Positions 1 to 12,594 are shown, counted from the stretch's first letter. The stretch is DNA of 64,000 bases from Crambe crambe (GCA_963924555.1 OZ004596.1:4102139-4166138); one strand, 5' to 3'. A program made the numbers and translations. The notes: a model not told the origin generated them from the letters alone.

Positions 1-1158
1 TTCTTTATTAAGTCCAACTACATTCAGTGTGAGAGGTTTTGATCTATCAGCAAGGAAGGTGATATAGATTCTAGGAGGGAAGTCTGACATCCTTGAAGCG
101 CTCCTATAGTTGGTCTCAGGGAAGTCTATCTCTTCTTTTGTTATCTATATAAAAAGATAGATGCAAGCATGCATGCATGGACTGTAAAGACTGAAGTGTG
201 TAGAACACACCAAGTTGTTGCAATATTCAAACTAGCGAAAACATGTGACAATTTGGTATAGGGATTATTACACAACTGCATTATTCATATCCAGGACGAC
301 AATTATAACTTACTTCATGTTTATCCATTATACACTCCCCTTCAAGAATAACTGTTTCACTTTTCACTGTCAAATGTCTGTAGACAGTACGGTATTTAGC
401 CATATGTGTCATTCCAGGGTAATTCTTGGGATTGGGGATATGCTCATCACAATGCTACATAATTCAACAGATTAGTCATTGGATCCAGTAGAAAAATCAA
501 TGTACATTACCTGTATATAGTAAGGATGATCAGGACACATGCAAAATACAGCATTTTTTGCATTCAATGATCTATACAGTCTTGCTGAGTATAGGATTTG
601 ACCTGATTTGAAAAGGTTAGCAAGTTAGTAAACTAAGGTATAGCTACATAGTATACAGTTAGCTACCTCTTATCCTCCTTCTACTAAATATTCTCCACCA
701 ACTGAAATCGATTAGTTCGATTTCCCCATATTGACTTCCGTCAGCATGAAACTTTCCTTTGACTCCTGCTTCCTTGAAAACATAAACTGGATCAGATCCT
801 CTATATCCTGGAACCGAACTGGCCCTTAGAAACACCATACTACTGCAATCATTTTCATTTTCTGTTCTAATATAATGTTGCATCTTCACTAAAAGTGGCT
901 TTTTCAACTCTATTTTCTTGCTTGTTTCTATGAGATAGGCTGGACTAGCTGGCTCAAAACCCTTTGGTGTTTCAAAGATTTCATTAAAACTAGGCTGGAT
1001 AATTAGCTCCACAGACTCCATTGGTGAGATTGAGCCTTCAGGGATGACTATAGATAATCCCATATCATCTCGATGGTCTACTTCTTTTCCTGCATGTGGG
1101 ATTTTTTCAATGACTCTTGCACCATTGGTGCTTATAATTTCATCACAGAGATCCATCC
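1..1158 (-). CDS. ZU5 / UPA-like segment, copy 1 (3' part beyond left edge)
   Basis: Four minus-strand exons can be read: 667-1158, about 510-603, about 350-460 and about 1-140. The first exon encodes a ZU5 domain: the stretch from NGARVIEKIPHAGKEVDH through GLSIVIPEGSISP and PLLVKMQHYI has the family's beta-strand pattern. The next exons (GQILYSARLYRS..., HCDEHIPNPKNYPG..., FPETNYRSASRMSDFPPRI...) occupy the position of the UPA domain that follows ZU5 in UNC5, PIDD and ankyrins. UPA is assigned by order only. Exon phases agree (phase 1 at the 1158, 667 and 603 boundaries). In copy 2 the same exons continue into a Death domain, so this copy probably does too, off the left edge. The first exon can start at an in-frame ATG at 1204 or be spliced to the helicase exon ending at 1296. 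Confidence 0.8.
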
Positions 1159-1266
1159 CTGCAATATAAGAAATTCTGTGTGAAATGTCACATTTTTGGG
1201 GCATAGTTAATACCTACTGCTACTTATTTCTGCCTTCACACTTGCAATGAGATTACATGATTATCA

Positions 1267-3768
1267 TTATACTAAGCTGCAACCATATGGCATACCATCT
1301 ATAATGCAATGTTTTTCCTCATAATAGTCCAGTAAATCATTCCATGTTTCATCATACCTCAATAGCATCTGGTTACCTGCATTACAATAGATGGAAGTGG
1401 CTAGCTTGCATGCACATGGATAATGTAAACATTCACATGGTATATAGCTATACTCAGTAGCAAGCTACGTACACATGCATGCATGTATTGGTATCATAAA
1501 ACAGATTGTGTGCTCACCGATGATGACAAGACCATACTTGCTCCTGGTGATGCCCACATTGATTTGATGCTTATCAGTGATGAAGCCAAGATGTTCACTC
1601 AGCCACTCCTTGTCTGCCAGCACAACTTGTGAATTCTTGATCTCTTCTCGAGGTGAGCGCACGGTAGACAGAATGACAATACCATATTCATCTCCTTGAG
1701 GAATTAGCAGTATGGTAGTAATAACACTATAGTCATACTAGCATACTAACCTTGGCTCTCAGTAATGGATGCTACTTTCAATTGTGAAAGTACTCCTGTC
1801 AATTTCTTTACCATCTGTATAATTTTATTCTTCTGTGCAGAATAAGGAGTCAGGACAGCAATTTGATCTATTGGTACTTGGTGTTTCCAATGGAGAACTC
1901 GAACAATCTCAATCTATACACAGCAAGAGTTTATTACTGTTATATTATACCGTATGGGTAAATATTTTTGAGGGATTTTAATTTCGTGGTTTTCATTTCA
2001 CGGAATTTTTAACACTCAAAAAAATCAATAGTAGCCTATTAATTTTAGCACATGCACATTAGTCGTTACGGAGTACTTTGACCTCGATCTTTCCAGATGG
2101 CTCTCTACAAGTATTTCAGAACTTCGCTTCAGAACTTCGCTTTCAGAACAGCAGAACTTCGCCATCTGAAGCTTCCTGTAGACATGAAATTCCCTGACCA
2201 TTGAAGGGTAACTAAAACTGGTCATCCTTCCAGCTGCTCACGATCACCACATGTGCAATTTTTTACACTATGCACGAGCGATATATTGCAACGCATGAGA
2301 TGCGAAATTAAAATCCTCGAAATTTTTATAATCTAGCTTGGTACCGATATTCATGAAATTTTAATTCCTCGAAAATATCTACCCTATATATTATATTAAT
2401 TTTGCTGACCACTTTTTTAGCCTCTTCCTCATTGAACTTTGAATCAACACCAATGCTGGCACCTTTACTCCCTGTTGAATCCTGTCCTTCTTCTCCAACT
2501 ACATCCACAAACATGATAGGACATTCCTCCCCCTGAGGCCAAAACCCCTTCAGTTTAGATTCAGGGTTTGTACGCCTCTTTACAGAAACATCTGTTTCCA
2601 ATTCACCCTTATAGAACTGCTTAGATGGAAAAGCACATATTTCTTCATGCTAAAATTAAAAGAAGCAATAAGTTAATACATTAAAATATCAAGATATTAC
2701 CATTCTGTATTGGGTTTTTAAGGTGAAAATATATTCCTCTTCCTTATAATTCTTTGCATATCTTTCGAACAGGGAGGTGGAGAGGCCACATTTTCTGGCC
2801 TTCCAATAAGCAATCACTGGTTGGAGTTGCATGTGGTCCCCAATGAGGACTGCATGCTTACAGAGGCTGATGGGAACCATGGCTTCAGGTTCAGAAACCA
2901 TCCCACATTCATCAATAATGCACTGATGGGGGGAGAGATTATTTCTCACTCGATCGCCTGCAGCTTCAATGCAGGTACAGAATATTATATCAAATTTTTC
3001 CTGTGAGAAAACTTTTTTCTCAGCTTCACTTAGTGCTTGTCTGTATCTTTTGCACAGGATTCCATTAGCAATTTTACCATCCTTGCTCATTGCTTTGATA
3101 GCTTCTTCCAACTCTCTGAGATGTACGAATTCTGTTTCACTTCTACTGGGTTGTCGTATCATATGATGCAAGGCATATTGTTCTGCCCATTTAGGGCAGT
3201 GAGTGTTATCAGATTCTTGCTCAGCTGGATCTCCTTTGCAGGATTGTTTCTCTTTTTTGTATTTGGGGAGCGGATAATAATAACTTTTCCTTTCAAAGAC
3301 TTTGCTGTAAATCCTCAAAATCTTTAATTTTGAGGATTTATCATTCTTTAGTAAGTGATGAAATTTTTCTGGAAGGAATTAAGAGATGAACAGGTATGTA
3401 TGATGTGTCATAGCTTACATTTCATACCAAAAACAACATCAACAGATTTGTTTGAAGGTCCACAGTAGAGCACACATCTGTTGCCATCAGATACTTCTTT
3501 ATTCAGCTTGGCCAGCACATATGCTATGTGTGTTCCAATTACACTTTCCCCCGTACCTTTAATTAATAATAATAATTGGCATGCAGTTTCTGGTTATTAA
3601 TGTACCTGGTGGTCTCTGGATCAATTGAAATGGCTTTTCTAGTGCTTTACCCACAGCTTCCTCCTGCCACACATTCAAATGCTGTAAATTATCACTCCAC
3701 TCAGATATAGATGTAACAGATCTGTCAATGTTTGCACTTTTCTTGGAATATTCATTAGTAGAGCCTTA
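1267..3768 (-). CDS. Third SF1 helicase (UPF1-like) of the large HELZ2-like gene, copy 1
   Basis: These are the 3' exons of one large gene. In transcript order they are about 3768-3606, 3560-3420, 3370-2701, 2650-2396, 1919-1750, 1690-1519 and 1376-1267. They encode a UPF1/SMG-2-type SF1 helicase: LNVWQEEAVGKAL (Q-motif region), RPPGTGESVIGT (motif I), IIDECGMVSEPE (II), LIGDHMQLQP (III), LKTQYRMHEEICAFPS (IV), VLTPYSAQKNKI (between IV and V) and INVGITRSKYGLVIIG (V-VI). After motif VI, DLLDYYEEKHCIIDG matches the UPF1 tail. Motif I has Glu where the ATP-binding Lys should be, so ATPase activity is doubtful although the other motifs are kept. The chain either ends at a TAA at 1267-1269 or splices at 1296 into the ZU5 exon at 1158. 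Confidence 0.88.
1949..2388. repeat. MITE-like inverted-repeat element in a helicase 3 intron
   Basis: The sequence opens with ACCGTATGGGTAAATATTT and closes with the imperfect complement (AAATATCTACCCTATA), with internal segments also in inverted order. It fills most of the intron between the SKFNEEEAKKVVSKI and IEIVRVLHWKHQ exons. The same element is at 35,616-36,056 in copy 2, so it predates the duplication. It has no coding capacity; the short reading frame inside it is chance. Confidence 0.6.
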
Positions 3769-3839
3769 AAAAACAAAAACAATTAATTATAGTACATGAT
3801 TATACATAGCTATAATCATTTCTATCAACCTTTTATTTG

Positions 3840-6800
3840 GGAATGATTCACTGCAACATTTTTGGATAGTGAGTCCTTTTTGGATAGTGAGTCCTTAAGT
3901 GATAGTAATACTTTTAAAACTTCCCTACAGAGCAATAAAGCAATTAATAATTATAGCAATTATTGAATATTGTTAACACTTACATATAGGAATCCAGTAT
4001 GATAATCTGCACTTCACAGGTGGACTCCTCAGCTTCCACAACACACTTCATACTTTCAGATACTTGACAGTTAGCTATGCCCACAGGCTTCATGAGAATG
4101 GTTACTTCATCTGGTTCATCATCAATAATACGATGGACCACAAAGTGGAAGACAGCTTTCACTGGGTGATGGGGGTCAGTCCCATACCTCACGCACACAA
4201 GTGTACCTATGTCCACTTTGAAAAACTCGTGACACTGATCCTTGAAATCCTTTGGAAATGCCATCTTCACATAGTCACTTGGAACATAGTATGGTTCTTC
4301 AAAGCACTCTTCTGGGATAATTAACTTAGGCCACTTTAAGTAGACATCACGAATGATCACAGGATGGGACTCCTTGATTGACTTCTCGGCTGCCTCTGCA
4401 AGAAGTACTGCCTTCCATAAGTCAACATACTCTTCAACACTGGCATACTCTGCCTTGGAAGCTTGCTTTAAGTTGGGATCAGAGAAGCACTCTGCTGGGT
4501 GGGAGTTGTGTTGGACACAAATACGTAGGAGAGGTGAAAGTTCCACCAACTGGATGGCAGGAGAGATCAGCGGTTCTCTCATGACTTGCTTTAAGTTGGG
4601 ATTGGAGAAACACTCTGCTTGGTGGGAGTTGTGTTGGACACAGATATGTAGAAGAGGTGCAAGTTTCATCAACTGAATGGCAGGAGAGATCAGTGGTTCT
4701 CTCATGGACCTAGTCAGCCAAACCTTGAGCATGCTGGAAGTTTCTAAAGATACTTTAATACTGCTATCCAGGAAAAGGTACTTCTTCTGTGGTTTTATGA
4801 AATCAGCTGAATAGGAGGGAGACCAGTGAGGTAAGTTTGGTAAAAACTGCCTGATTCTGTCCATTTTTTCTTCAGTAGGATCCTTTATAAACTGAAGTGC
4901 CTCTTCCCAGTTACTTGGAGAAATTTCTACAACCTGATTTTGTTGGGAAGCTTTAAAATATTCAATATCTAATACTGAACTCAAGCTTTGTCCACAAAAA
5001 GCTTTTATATTTGAATCTGCAAAGCCAGAAGAATTAATATTCATAAATAGAAAAGGTGACTTCAAAATTGATGCAGCAAGATCATCACTCTTTAAAGACG
5101 TGACATACACACTCCATGAGTATAGCTGAGAGTCAGGCTGGTCATCTGCTACTATTTCTGGGATGAGGCTATTAATTCTCAGTTCTCTTGCTTCGATAGG
5201 TAATTGCTTGAGCTCAAATTGAGGAAATGCCAGTTGTATTGTCCCCTTTAGAGACTGACTGATGAAACAGGAGTACACTTCACTAGAGGACACAAGATTC
5301 ATAGCAACCTTTACTCTCTTCATCTCCTGTTCAAATTTAGAAGCACTGTGAATTTTTCTGTTCATAGAAGTGCAAAATTCAGTGTACCATTTTCTTTTGA
5401 CTTCAGTATTTTGCTTTGAATTATTCAATAGCATTTGTTGCACTTCAATATCTACACATAAGTTGTCATGGTGATATACAGATGCATTATTTTTATCTTC
5501 TTTTGTGCAATGATACTTGGCACGTGATAATATAGAGTGTAATTTTGAACTAGCAGCAGCTAGTTGTGGATAAAACTGGTCAGTAGAGAGCAGGCTGGTG
5601 AGAAGAACTAGGTTTCGATCAGATAAAGCTTTATGGATCTTCTCAAGAGTGTCGATAGGAATTTTTAAAGGAACACCAGCAGAGGGCCTTTGCACACCTG
5701 AGGTTTGCAAATAGTGGGAAAGGTACAATGAATGAAGCATAACATGCTTGTTTTCCTCCACATATCTTCTTATCTCTTCAATGCTGGGAGATGGCTGTGT
5801 TTTTAAGATGGTTGCATTTGGGAAATATGAGTGGATATTTTTGGCTGCTTCACTATTAGCCCATATCATAAGCTCTTCTACCAGCAAATGAGACTGCCAA
5901 CAGAGGGACTCTTCATAGTCATTACATTTATACACAAATGCTGCATCTGACTTGAGCCTTCTATGACGCATAACACGGGTGATGTCATAAAGCAATCTAA
6001 TTACTTCTTGGAGAGGAAGATTTTTCTTGTCTTGATTAAACTTTCTGACAGAATTAGGAATTTCTTTTTTGCCATCCAGTAGGTCTTGAGCATCTTCATA
6101 AGTTAACTGAATGGCTGACTTGATTTGTGCTGATTCAATTTGAATATCATTCAACTCAAGTGATGTAGGAGCTTGGCGGTCAATTGTGACTGTGCAGGTA
6201 ACAGATATGACATCTCTTATTTTTCCAGGAGTCAGAGAAAGATGAGATCTTGTTTCGTACGGCAGCATGTGCATGATTTTACCTTTCTCTCCACCATAAA
6301 CAGAAATACCCCTACTTCTAGCAATTGTATCTGGTTCATTATTTTGCTCTGACTCAATATGCTTAGCTGCATTCACTACATGCACACCTAACTGGAACTC
6401 TTCAAGTTGATCTTTATCAGTACTAATTTGTACTATAGAAAGAGCATTGTTAAGGTTTTGTGCTTTTGTACTGTCAATGGTAAAGGCTTGATCATAAAAT
6501 TTTAAATTTTGGTCTGTACTTATGTCCTTGGCATCATCCTCACGTATGGGCTCATCTTCATTATACTCAACAGAATATTCGGACTTTAGCAAATGCTCTG
6601 CATAGAATGGAGTGTACCCTTTAGGGTATGCATCTATGACCATGCCAATAGGGATAGGACACTTCTTCCCCCACTTCACTAAGGTGACAAGAAAGACCAT
6701 GTCACGAGCAACATACAAAGGGATGCTTTGCTCAATTTGGGGGAAAGAATCATCACCAAGGGAGTTAGGATCAAATACAATAACATTAGCACATCTTAAT

Positions 6801-7719
6801 TCATTTTTGATCCTTTCTATGTCTATCCCGTTCTTTCTTTTTGATAAACGAGGCAGATTAATCACGATTGGGTTCTTGTCATCAGTAGGGTAGAACACTA
6901 TAGGGTTGGTATGTGATACTGTGCACACCAACCGAACCTCGCTGTCTCGTTTAGCAGATAGAATACATCCATAATACTTATCCTGAGGGCTATCAGGGAA
7001 TATATCCAGAGTCACTTGATCACCATCAAACGCCCCTATTCTGTTGTCAATGCCTTGTATCTTCACAATTTTTTTACTACTATCAATTGGAAAAGCTTCT
7101 GCTTCACATGTGGATTCTATCTTCAGAACATAGTCATAAGAATCAATGTATTTAGCATCAGCTTTAGCTTCATCATTTTCCTTTAAACTCCAAGAAAGAT
7201 GGATTCCTGGAGTAGTTAGAGTGAGTTTTGGTTCAGTATTATCAGGCAAAGCTTCTCCTACATTGTCATCCTCCTTCAAACTCCAAGAAAGGTGGGTCCC
7301 CGATAGAGAGAGTTTCAAGTCTTCAAATGCTTTCTTGTATGCTTCTATTACACTGTCCATTTTTTTATTTTTTATACTACCAATCTTTTTTGATTCAGAG
7401 TATATTAGTTGCAAGAGTTTATTGGATTTAAAAACTTTTGAATTTCTCAGTTGCTCAGAGTAGCTGATTGTCTTGCACTCAATGCACCTTTTGATGTAAG
7501 GTGTCCAGCATTTTGCACCTTCTCCATACTTCTGGAGCATGTGTTTCTCTATCTTGAGTAGCAGGAATGGGTTTCCAACAGCAACCACTAGTGATTGAGA
7601 CCTGGTGATGGCAGTATTGAAGATATAGCGATCAGACACACTCTTGGTTTGGTTGATAGATTCTCCATCCTTAGAAGTTCTTTCAGATGTAGAAAGAAAT
7701 ATGGCTCTGAACTCCTCAC
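3840..7719 (-). CDS. Helicase 2 C-terminus + degenerate RNB (RNase II/R) domain + C-terminal region, copy 1
   Basis: One exon of about 3.7 kb (3984-7719), followed by a short exon at about 3840-3925, belongs to the large HELZ2-like gene. It begins with the end of helicase 2 (GEEFRAIFLSTSE, then YIFNTAITRSQSLVVAVGNP, motifs V-VI). An RNB domain follows, in the same order as in HELZ2: QAFTIDSTKAQNLNNALSI, GVHVVNAAKH, RGISVYGGEKGK, MLPYETRSHLSLTPGKIRD, QLTYEDAQDLLDG and LLVEELMIWANSEAAKNI. The metal-binding aspartates of the DxDD motif are asparagines (QNLNNA), so exoribonuclease activity is unlikely. After RNB come about 500 residues that I do not recognise; a 41-residue segment there is duplicated in tandem. 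The exon ends at a GTAAGT donor at 3984, and the phase fits the next exon, which leads into helicase 3. Confidence 0.87.
4462..4707 (-). repeat. 123-bp in-frame tandem duplication in the coding sequence (copy 1 only)
   Basis: The word CTTGCTTTAAGTTGGGA occurs at 4462 and again at 4585, a period of 123 bp (41 codons). The protein shows two versions of MREPLISPAIQL...AECFS.PNLKQ in a row. Copy 2 has a single unit at the same place (about 39,225-39,345). The two units differ at several residues (MKLAPLLHICV versus VELSPLLRICV). Confidence 0.92.
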
Positions 7720-7774
7720 CTGTACAGTAAGTAAATATTATACTAAGCTTGGGTATCATAACGGGACTTTACCT

Positions 7775-9716
7775 TGAATCATATATGTCGGGAGTATTCT
7801 TATATACTTTAAGTTTTTTATCTTTGTAACTTTCTTTCTGATAATAGAGAACTGCAGAATAAAAAGGCAACATAATCATGGAATGAATTTCAACGATTTC
7901 TTAGCTAACTATACCTGATCAGCTGAAGGAGACATGATACAGACTTTTTTAAGATCCTTTTCACCCCACTGTTTAGGCCAACTGTTGCAATACTTCTGCA
8001 CTTCCTTTATTAAAACATCTGCTTCCACTTCATTGGTCCCAGGTGTTGGCTTGTTGTCATCTGACACATCAGAGCATACAAAAGTGAGGGGGAAAGGTGA
8101 AAGATGATGGGCTTCATCATCTGGTACTTTACACAAAATAGTAGACTCATAATACAGACTGGATGGTAGCGTCATAATCCCATTGTGGCAACGATGATTG
8201 GTAAGCAAAGTAACTGAATGAGTACTAGATAAAGGCATTTTGCTATAAAGGTCATGTAATCTCTCCAAGAGTGATATTCCCAAGCCATTATTTTGAGCTT
8301 TGTCTCCTAGCACCAATAAACGAGGACCAACCTGTATAACAGTCATATGACATCAAAGAGTACAATTATAGTCAAGTTATAATGAAAGTACCTGACAATG
8401 ATCACCAGCAATAATAATCCGTGTATGCTCCCCAGCAAAGCAGAGAGCTCCAACAGTTTCAGGTTCTCTAGTTTGAGCTCCCTCATCAATCAGAATATCA
8501 GTGAAGAAATTCACTGGTGTCTTGTGTAAAAGAGAAGGTGCAGTACCTCCAGTGGTGACAACTAAGCGCTCATTTTGTAACTGCTTGATTTTATGCTTCT
8601 TTTTGTAATACTTTTTATATTTAGGATTTGGAGGGTGATAAAATCCACCAGAAGTTACACGAATGAAAGAGATAGGCCATTGCTTACTTTCATCACTTTT
8701 CATTTTACCAAAATATTCCACGAAAATATCAGCTGATGCTCGATGATGAACACAGATTAAGACTCGACTATTCTTTTTTCTCAATAATATGTCATAAGCA
8801 GCTCTGGCAAGTAAGCGTGTCTTACCTGTACCAAAAGGTCCAGCAATAAGCAATGGGGTGCTGGCATGAGGGTGATTCAAAATTGTATTCAAAGCTTTTA
8901 ATTGCATAGAATCCAAATCCAAGGAAGAATAAGGTGGCTTGGGACTAGAGTAGCTTTGATCTGACTTAATAAGACTATTCTCACAAGGAACTAACTTCTC
9001 CACTACTGACTTTGGGAGTCTATTTATGAAGGAGTGAAGCATTTGAAAATAGGAGTACTTTAATTCAAATTCTACTTGTCCCTGAAACTTGAATGCTGTT
9101 CTCTGAAACTTCATGCATGATATCTTCAACTTTTGAGTTTCACTCTCAGTGAAACCAAATGTAATGGCATTAGAGTTGGCACTGTGTGGAACATAAGCAT
9201 GGACATTGTGTGCACGCACAAAGGATCCATCATCTAGAATAATGAATGATCCTTGACCCGCTTGCTTAGCATTACTCAAATTCTCTCCCTCATCAGACGT
9301 GATATATCCAAAACGCACATACTTTTCCTCATCTTCATATTGAATACCATCAGGAACAAAGTTGCGAGGATAAACATGGATATCATAAATACTGTTATAC
9401 CTATACAATAAAAAACGATGACTTTGTCTAATGGAGTGTGTAGCTACATACCTTTCTGCTAACTGTCGAGCATGTTCTTCTTCCTCATGGCAGAGCAAGT
9501 GGTGAAACTTTTCTTTGTAGTTGTCCACTGTTAATTTTTCTTTCAGAATTCTATCATTCAATAAATTTTTGTACTTTTCATATTCAGTAGAATACTTTAC
9601 AGGAACTGGTTGGTGTACACATAAGTTCTCTTTTCTCTTCATTGTATTTTCTTTTTCTCTGATCATTTTAACTTCTTTCCTTGGTTTTTTAGAAGCATCT
9701 TCTAATGACTATAAAG
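7775..9716 (-). CDS. SF1 helicase 2 of the HELZ2-like gene, copy 1
   Basis: Minus-strand exons at about 9716-9452, 9403-8391, 8331-7915 and 7850-7775 join in phase to the 7719 exon. The encoded module begins with a Lys/Glu-rich segment and KYSTEYEKYKNLLNDRILKE. A beta-rich domain follows (FGYITSDEGENLSNAKQAG), then the SF1 motor: AGPFGTGKTRLLARAAYDIL (motif I, intact), VLICVHHRASADIFVEYFG (Ia), ILIDEGAQTREPE (II), RIIIAGDHCQ (III), NHRCHNGIMTLPSSLYYE (IV) and IRILPTYMIQG (before V). The arrangement matches the HELZ2/MOV10-like SF1B group rather than UPF1. The first exon carries the same EKF.....L.C.EE.EH...L.E. signature as the segment in front of helicase 1, so the two helicase modules probably arose by internal duplication. 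Confidence 0.87.
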
Positions 9717-9759
9717 TAATTCCAGTTATAATTATTTGGTGAACATATAAACTTGGATT

Positions 9760-10338
9760 ATAACTTACAGGGTAATCATGGGATGTTACCCAACCTTTTT
9801 TATCACCAATGGAGGTGCTTTGTGCTAGTGATATGATGAAACAGTACACTCAATGAAGTCATAAGTTTTGTAGACAAATTATGTGACTCACATTGTGTTC
9901 TTTGAGCAGGAGGTCTCATTATAGCAGCTGCATTATGCTCACTAGAAGAAGCAGTTGACATTCTTTGAGTAGGTGATCTCATAATAGCAGCTGCATTAGA
10001 AGAGGCAGTTGACATTCTTTGAGTAGATGGTCTCTTAACAGCAGCTGCATTATGCTCACCAGAAGAAGCAGTTGCCATTCTATTCTGTGATGGCTGTGTT
10101 GTATTAGTCAATACAGTTGAAGTTGTAGTTTTTCTGTTTGCTGCTGCTGATGATGATGATGACCTGGGACCATGAATAAATTTTAGAGTATTTCTCTCCT
10201 TGCATTGGACAGTTTCAAGATTTTGTATATAAATGCATACAACTATTACTATTTACTTTGAGATGGAGGTAGATCCTGTTGAAGGTTTCTTTGCTGCAGA
10301 CGCTCTATTCAGTGTAGGTGATGCTGCTGATGAGTTCT
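9760..10338 (-). CDS. Ser/Ala-rich linker exons between helicases 1 and 2, copy 1
   Basis: Short exons (about 10,338-10,259, 10,165-9,900 and 9,836-9,770) encode a low-complexity linker. It contains three imperfect repeats of about 20 residues (QNRMATASSGEHNAAAVKRP, then QRMSTASS...NAAAIMRSP, then QRMSTASSSEHNAAAIMRPP). Copy 2 keeps only one unit (44,570-44,672). No folded domain is recognisable. The splice sites are plausible, but the exact exon limits were read by eye. Confidence 0.6.
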
Positions 10339-10404
10339 GAGCTCTACTGGATGGATAATAGAGTATAGTAACTGCAGGTTTCTATATATGATTTTAAAAT
10401 CAAC

Positions 10405-12530
10405 TTACTTTGGGACAGTCTTGGTTGTTACTTCTGTCAAAGTTGTAAGTGTTGCAGGTGACCTTGAACTAGGTACTGAGTTAGAAGGCTTGATTCCTAA
10501 GTCCGATTTCAAACGAGACATAAAATTTTCTCGTTCTTTTTGGGTTTTTGCAAGAGCAGCAGGAATGACAAAGGTCTTGTTTTCAATGCAATGCTTCAAG
10601 TACAGGCTCCAGCACTTTCCTTTCCTCCCATAGAGTTTAACCATGTGCTCTTCTATTTCCAGCAATGCTAGCGGACTGCCCACCGTCACTATTAATGACT
10701 TGGCACGTGTCAGGACAGTGTTGAAGACATATCGATCACAGGGGCTTTTGGTAGGGTTGGTTGTGTTACCAGTTTCATCAACCGGTTCTGTAGTGCTCAT
10801 AAACAATGCTTGAAACTCATGCCCTATAGAATAAGATACCCAATATCAATAATAATAATAATTTTATAATAATGTGGCTACCTTGAATATCATAAGTTGG
10901 AAGCATACGAATATGTCTTAATTTCTGGAATCTTTCACGTGCCATATGTCTTGTGCGAACAAGCTACATACATGTAATAATTAACATATCACTTACACAT
11001 GTATGCAGTAAGTAAACCAAATCACCTGAGGTCGTGAAGCTGTCACCAAACATATTTTGGTTAAATCTCTTTTACCCCAATTGGAGGGCCAAGAATGCAC
11101 TGCAAATTTCTCCACTTGTTGCAGGATAAGTTGTGCTTCCAACTCATCGTCTGTTGTGGAACTAATGCTTGAACAGATGAAGAGCAATGGAAATGTGGCA
11201 TCAGGATGATGATCATGGTGAGCATTCAGAGGACGTTTGATCATATTCTCATAAAAGAGCTGGTTGGGAATTTCCACAATGTCTTTATGACAACGATAAT
11301 TTGTATTGAGGGAAACCACATAGTCTAATGCTTGACCACCACATTTTTCATACAACATTTGAAGTCGCTCCAGGAGTGAATACTTCAAACCATTCTCACG
11401 AGCTTCTTCTCCCAACACAAGCAGTGATGGTCCCACCTACAATGGAAATATTCATATTAGTAGCTAATACCATTATATTACTTCAACTAACTTGACATGA
11501 ATCTCCTGCAATTACTATCTTGGTATCAGGAGCAGCTAGGCAGAATGGTGCTATGTTTTCAGGTTCTCTGCTTTGAGAGCCTTCATCCAGAAGAATATGA
11601 GTGAAAAATTCAGCCTTGAACTCAAAGAAGAGAGACGGTGCAGAGAGAAAAGTAGTTACCACTACAAAATATCTTGGAGACTTCCAATGATCGGTACCTC
11701 TATTTCTTTTCTTGTAGTATTGCGGAAACTTTGAGTTTCTATTATTGTATGAACTTGAAGTTAACCGAATAAGTTTAACATCCCATGGATTATGCTCATT
11801 GGTACACATTGGACCAAAGTACTGCTCAATGTAATGATCAGCTGAAGACTGATGATGAGCACAGATGAGAACCCTCACAGGCTTATTGCTACTTCTTCCT
11901 TGTTCTACAAGACAGTATGTAGCAATAGCCAGCAGTCGTGTCTTACCTGTGCCAAAAGATCCATTCACAATAACTGGAGGCGACCTCGAGTCACTAGAAA
12001 GAATCTTGTCTAAAGCTCGTAGTTGATCATAATTAAAATCATATGGTATTTGAGATAACGACTGATACATGTGATGACTAGAAATGAAGGAAAATGGTAA
12101 AAAATCTTGAGACGATGGCATTGTTCTAGCAATGATCTCTGGTTTAATTCTATTGATAGCTCTTATTAAACCATCAAAGTAGATATGCCTAACTTCAAAC
12201 TCTATGCTCAAATTTTTCAGATTTGTTGGATTTCTTGGTAAGGGTTTGGAAATAATTTTAGACAATATCCCTTCATCTTCATCTTTAATAGCTACATACA
12301 TCTTCTCATCACAATGTTCGAAATTTTCCCGGAGTATCTCTACCGCTACTTCATCCTTTCCTCCTTTTGAGACTATAAATGCTCCTTCACTAGACTGAGT
12401 GGCATATGCTATTTGGTCTGCACTGAGATTTGAAAAATACCCATAACGCACACGGCAGTCTCTTCGAGACCGTATCCACCCTGGCTTGAATTTGGATTGA
12501 AATAAATATAAGTCACAATCCTGATCACAC
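10405..12530 (-). CDS. SF1 helicase 1 of the HELZ2-like gene, copy 1
   Basis: Four exons (12,530-11,492, 11,436-11,026, about 10,966-10,882 and 10,825-10,405) join in phase. The module starts CDQDCDLYLFQSKFKPGW and has the SF1 motifs GSFGTGKTRLLAIATYCL (I, Walker lysine present), VRVLICAHHQSSADHYIEQY (Ia), ILLDEGSQSREPE (II), KIVIAGDSCQ (III), LNTNYRCHKDIVEIPNQLFY (IV), HIRMLPTYDIQGHEFQALF (before V) and YVFNTVLTRAKSLIVTVGSP (V-VI). After motif VI comes HMVKLYGRKGKCWSLYLKHC, the tail also seen in helicase 2. This is closest to the HELZ2/HELZ/MOV10 group. The motor residues look intact, so this is the best candidate for the active translocase of the protein. Confidence 0.88.
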
Positions 12531-12594
12531 CTGCATGGATATCAAGGCAAAAGTCCCCTATCAATCTGTTGTGTATAATTCAGCTATTACTTAC

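Noticed and set aside
2025-2225. Minus-strand frame between helicase 3 exons
   Set aside because: It lies inside the intron MITE. It is conserved in copy 2 only because the whole block is duplicated, and it breaks helicase continuity if included.
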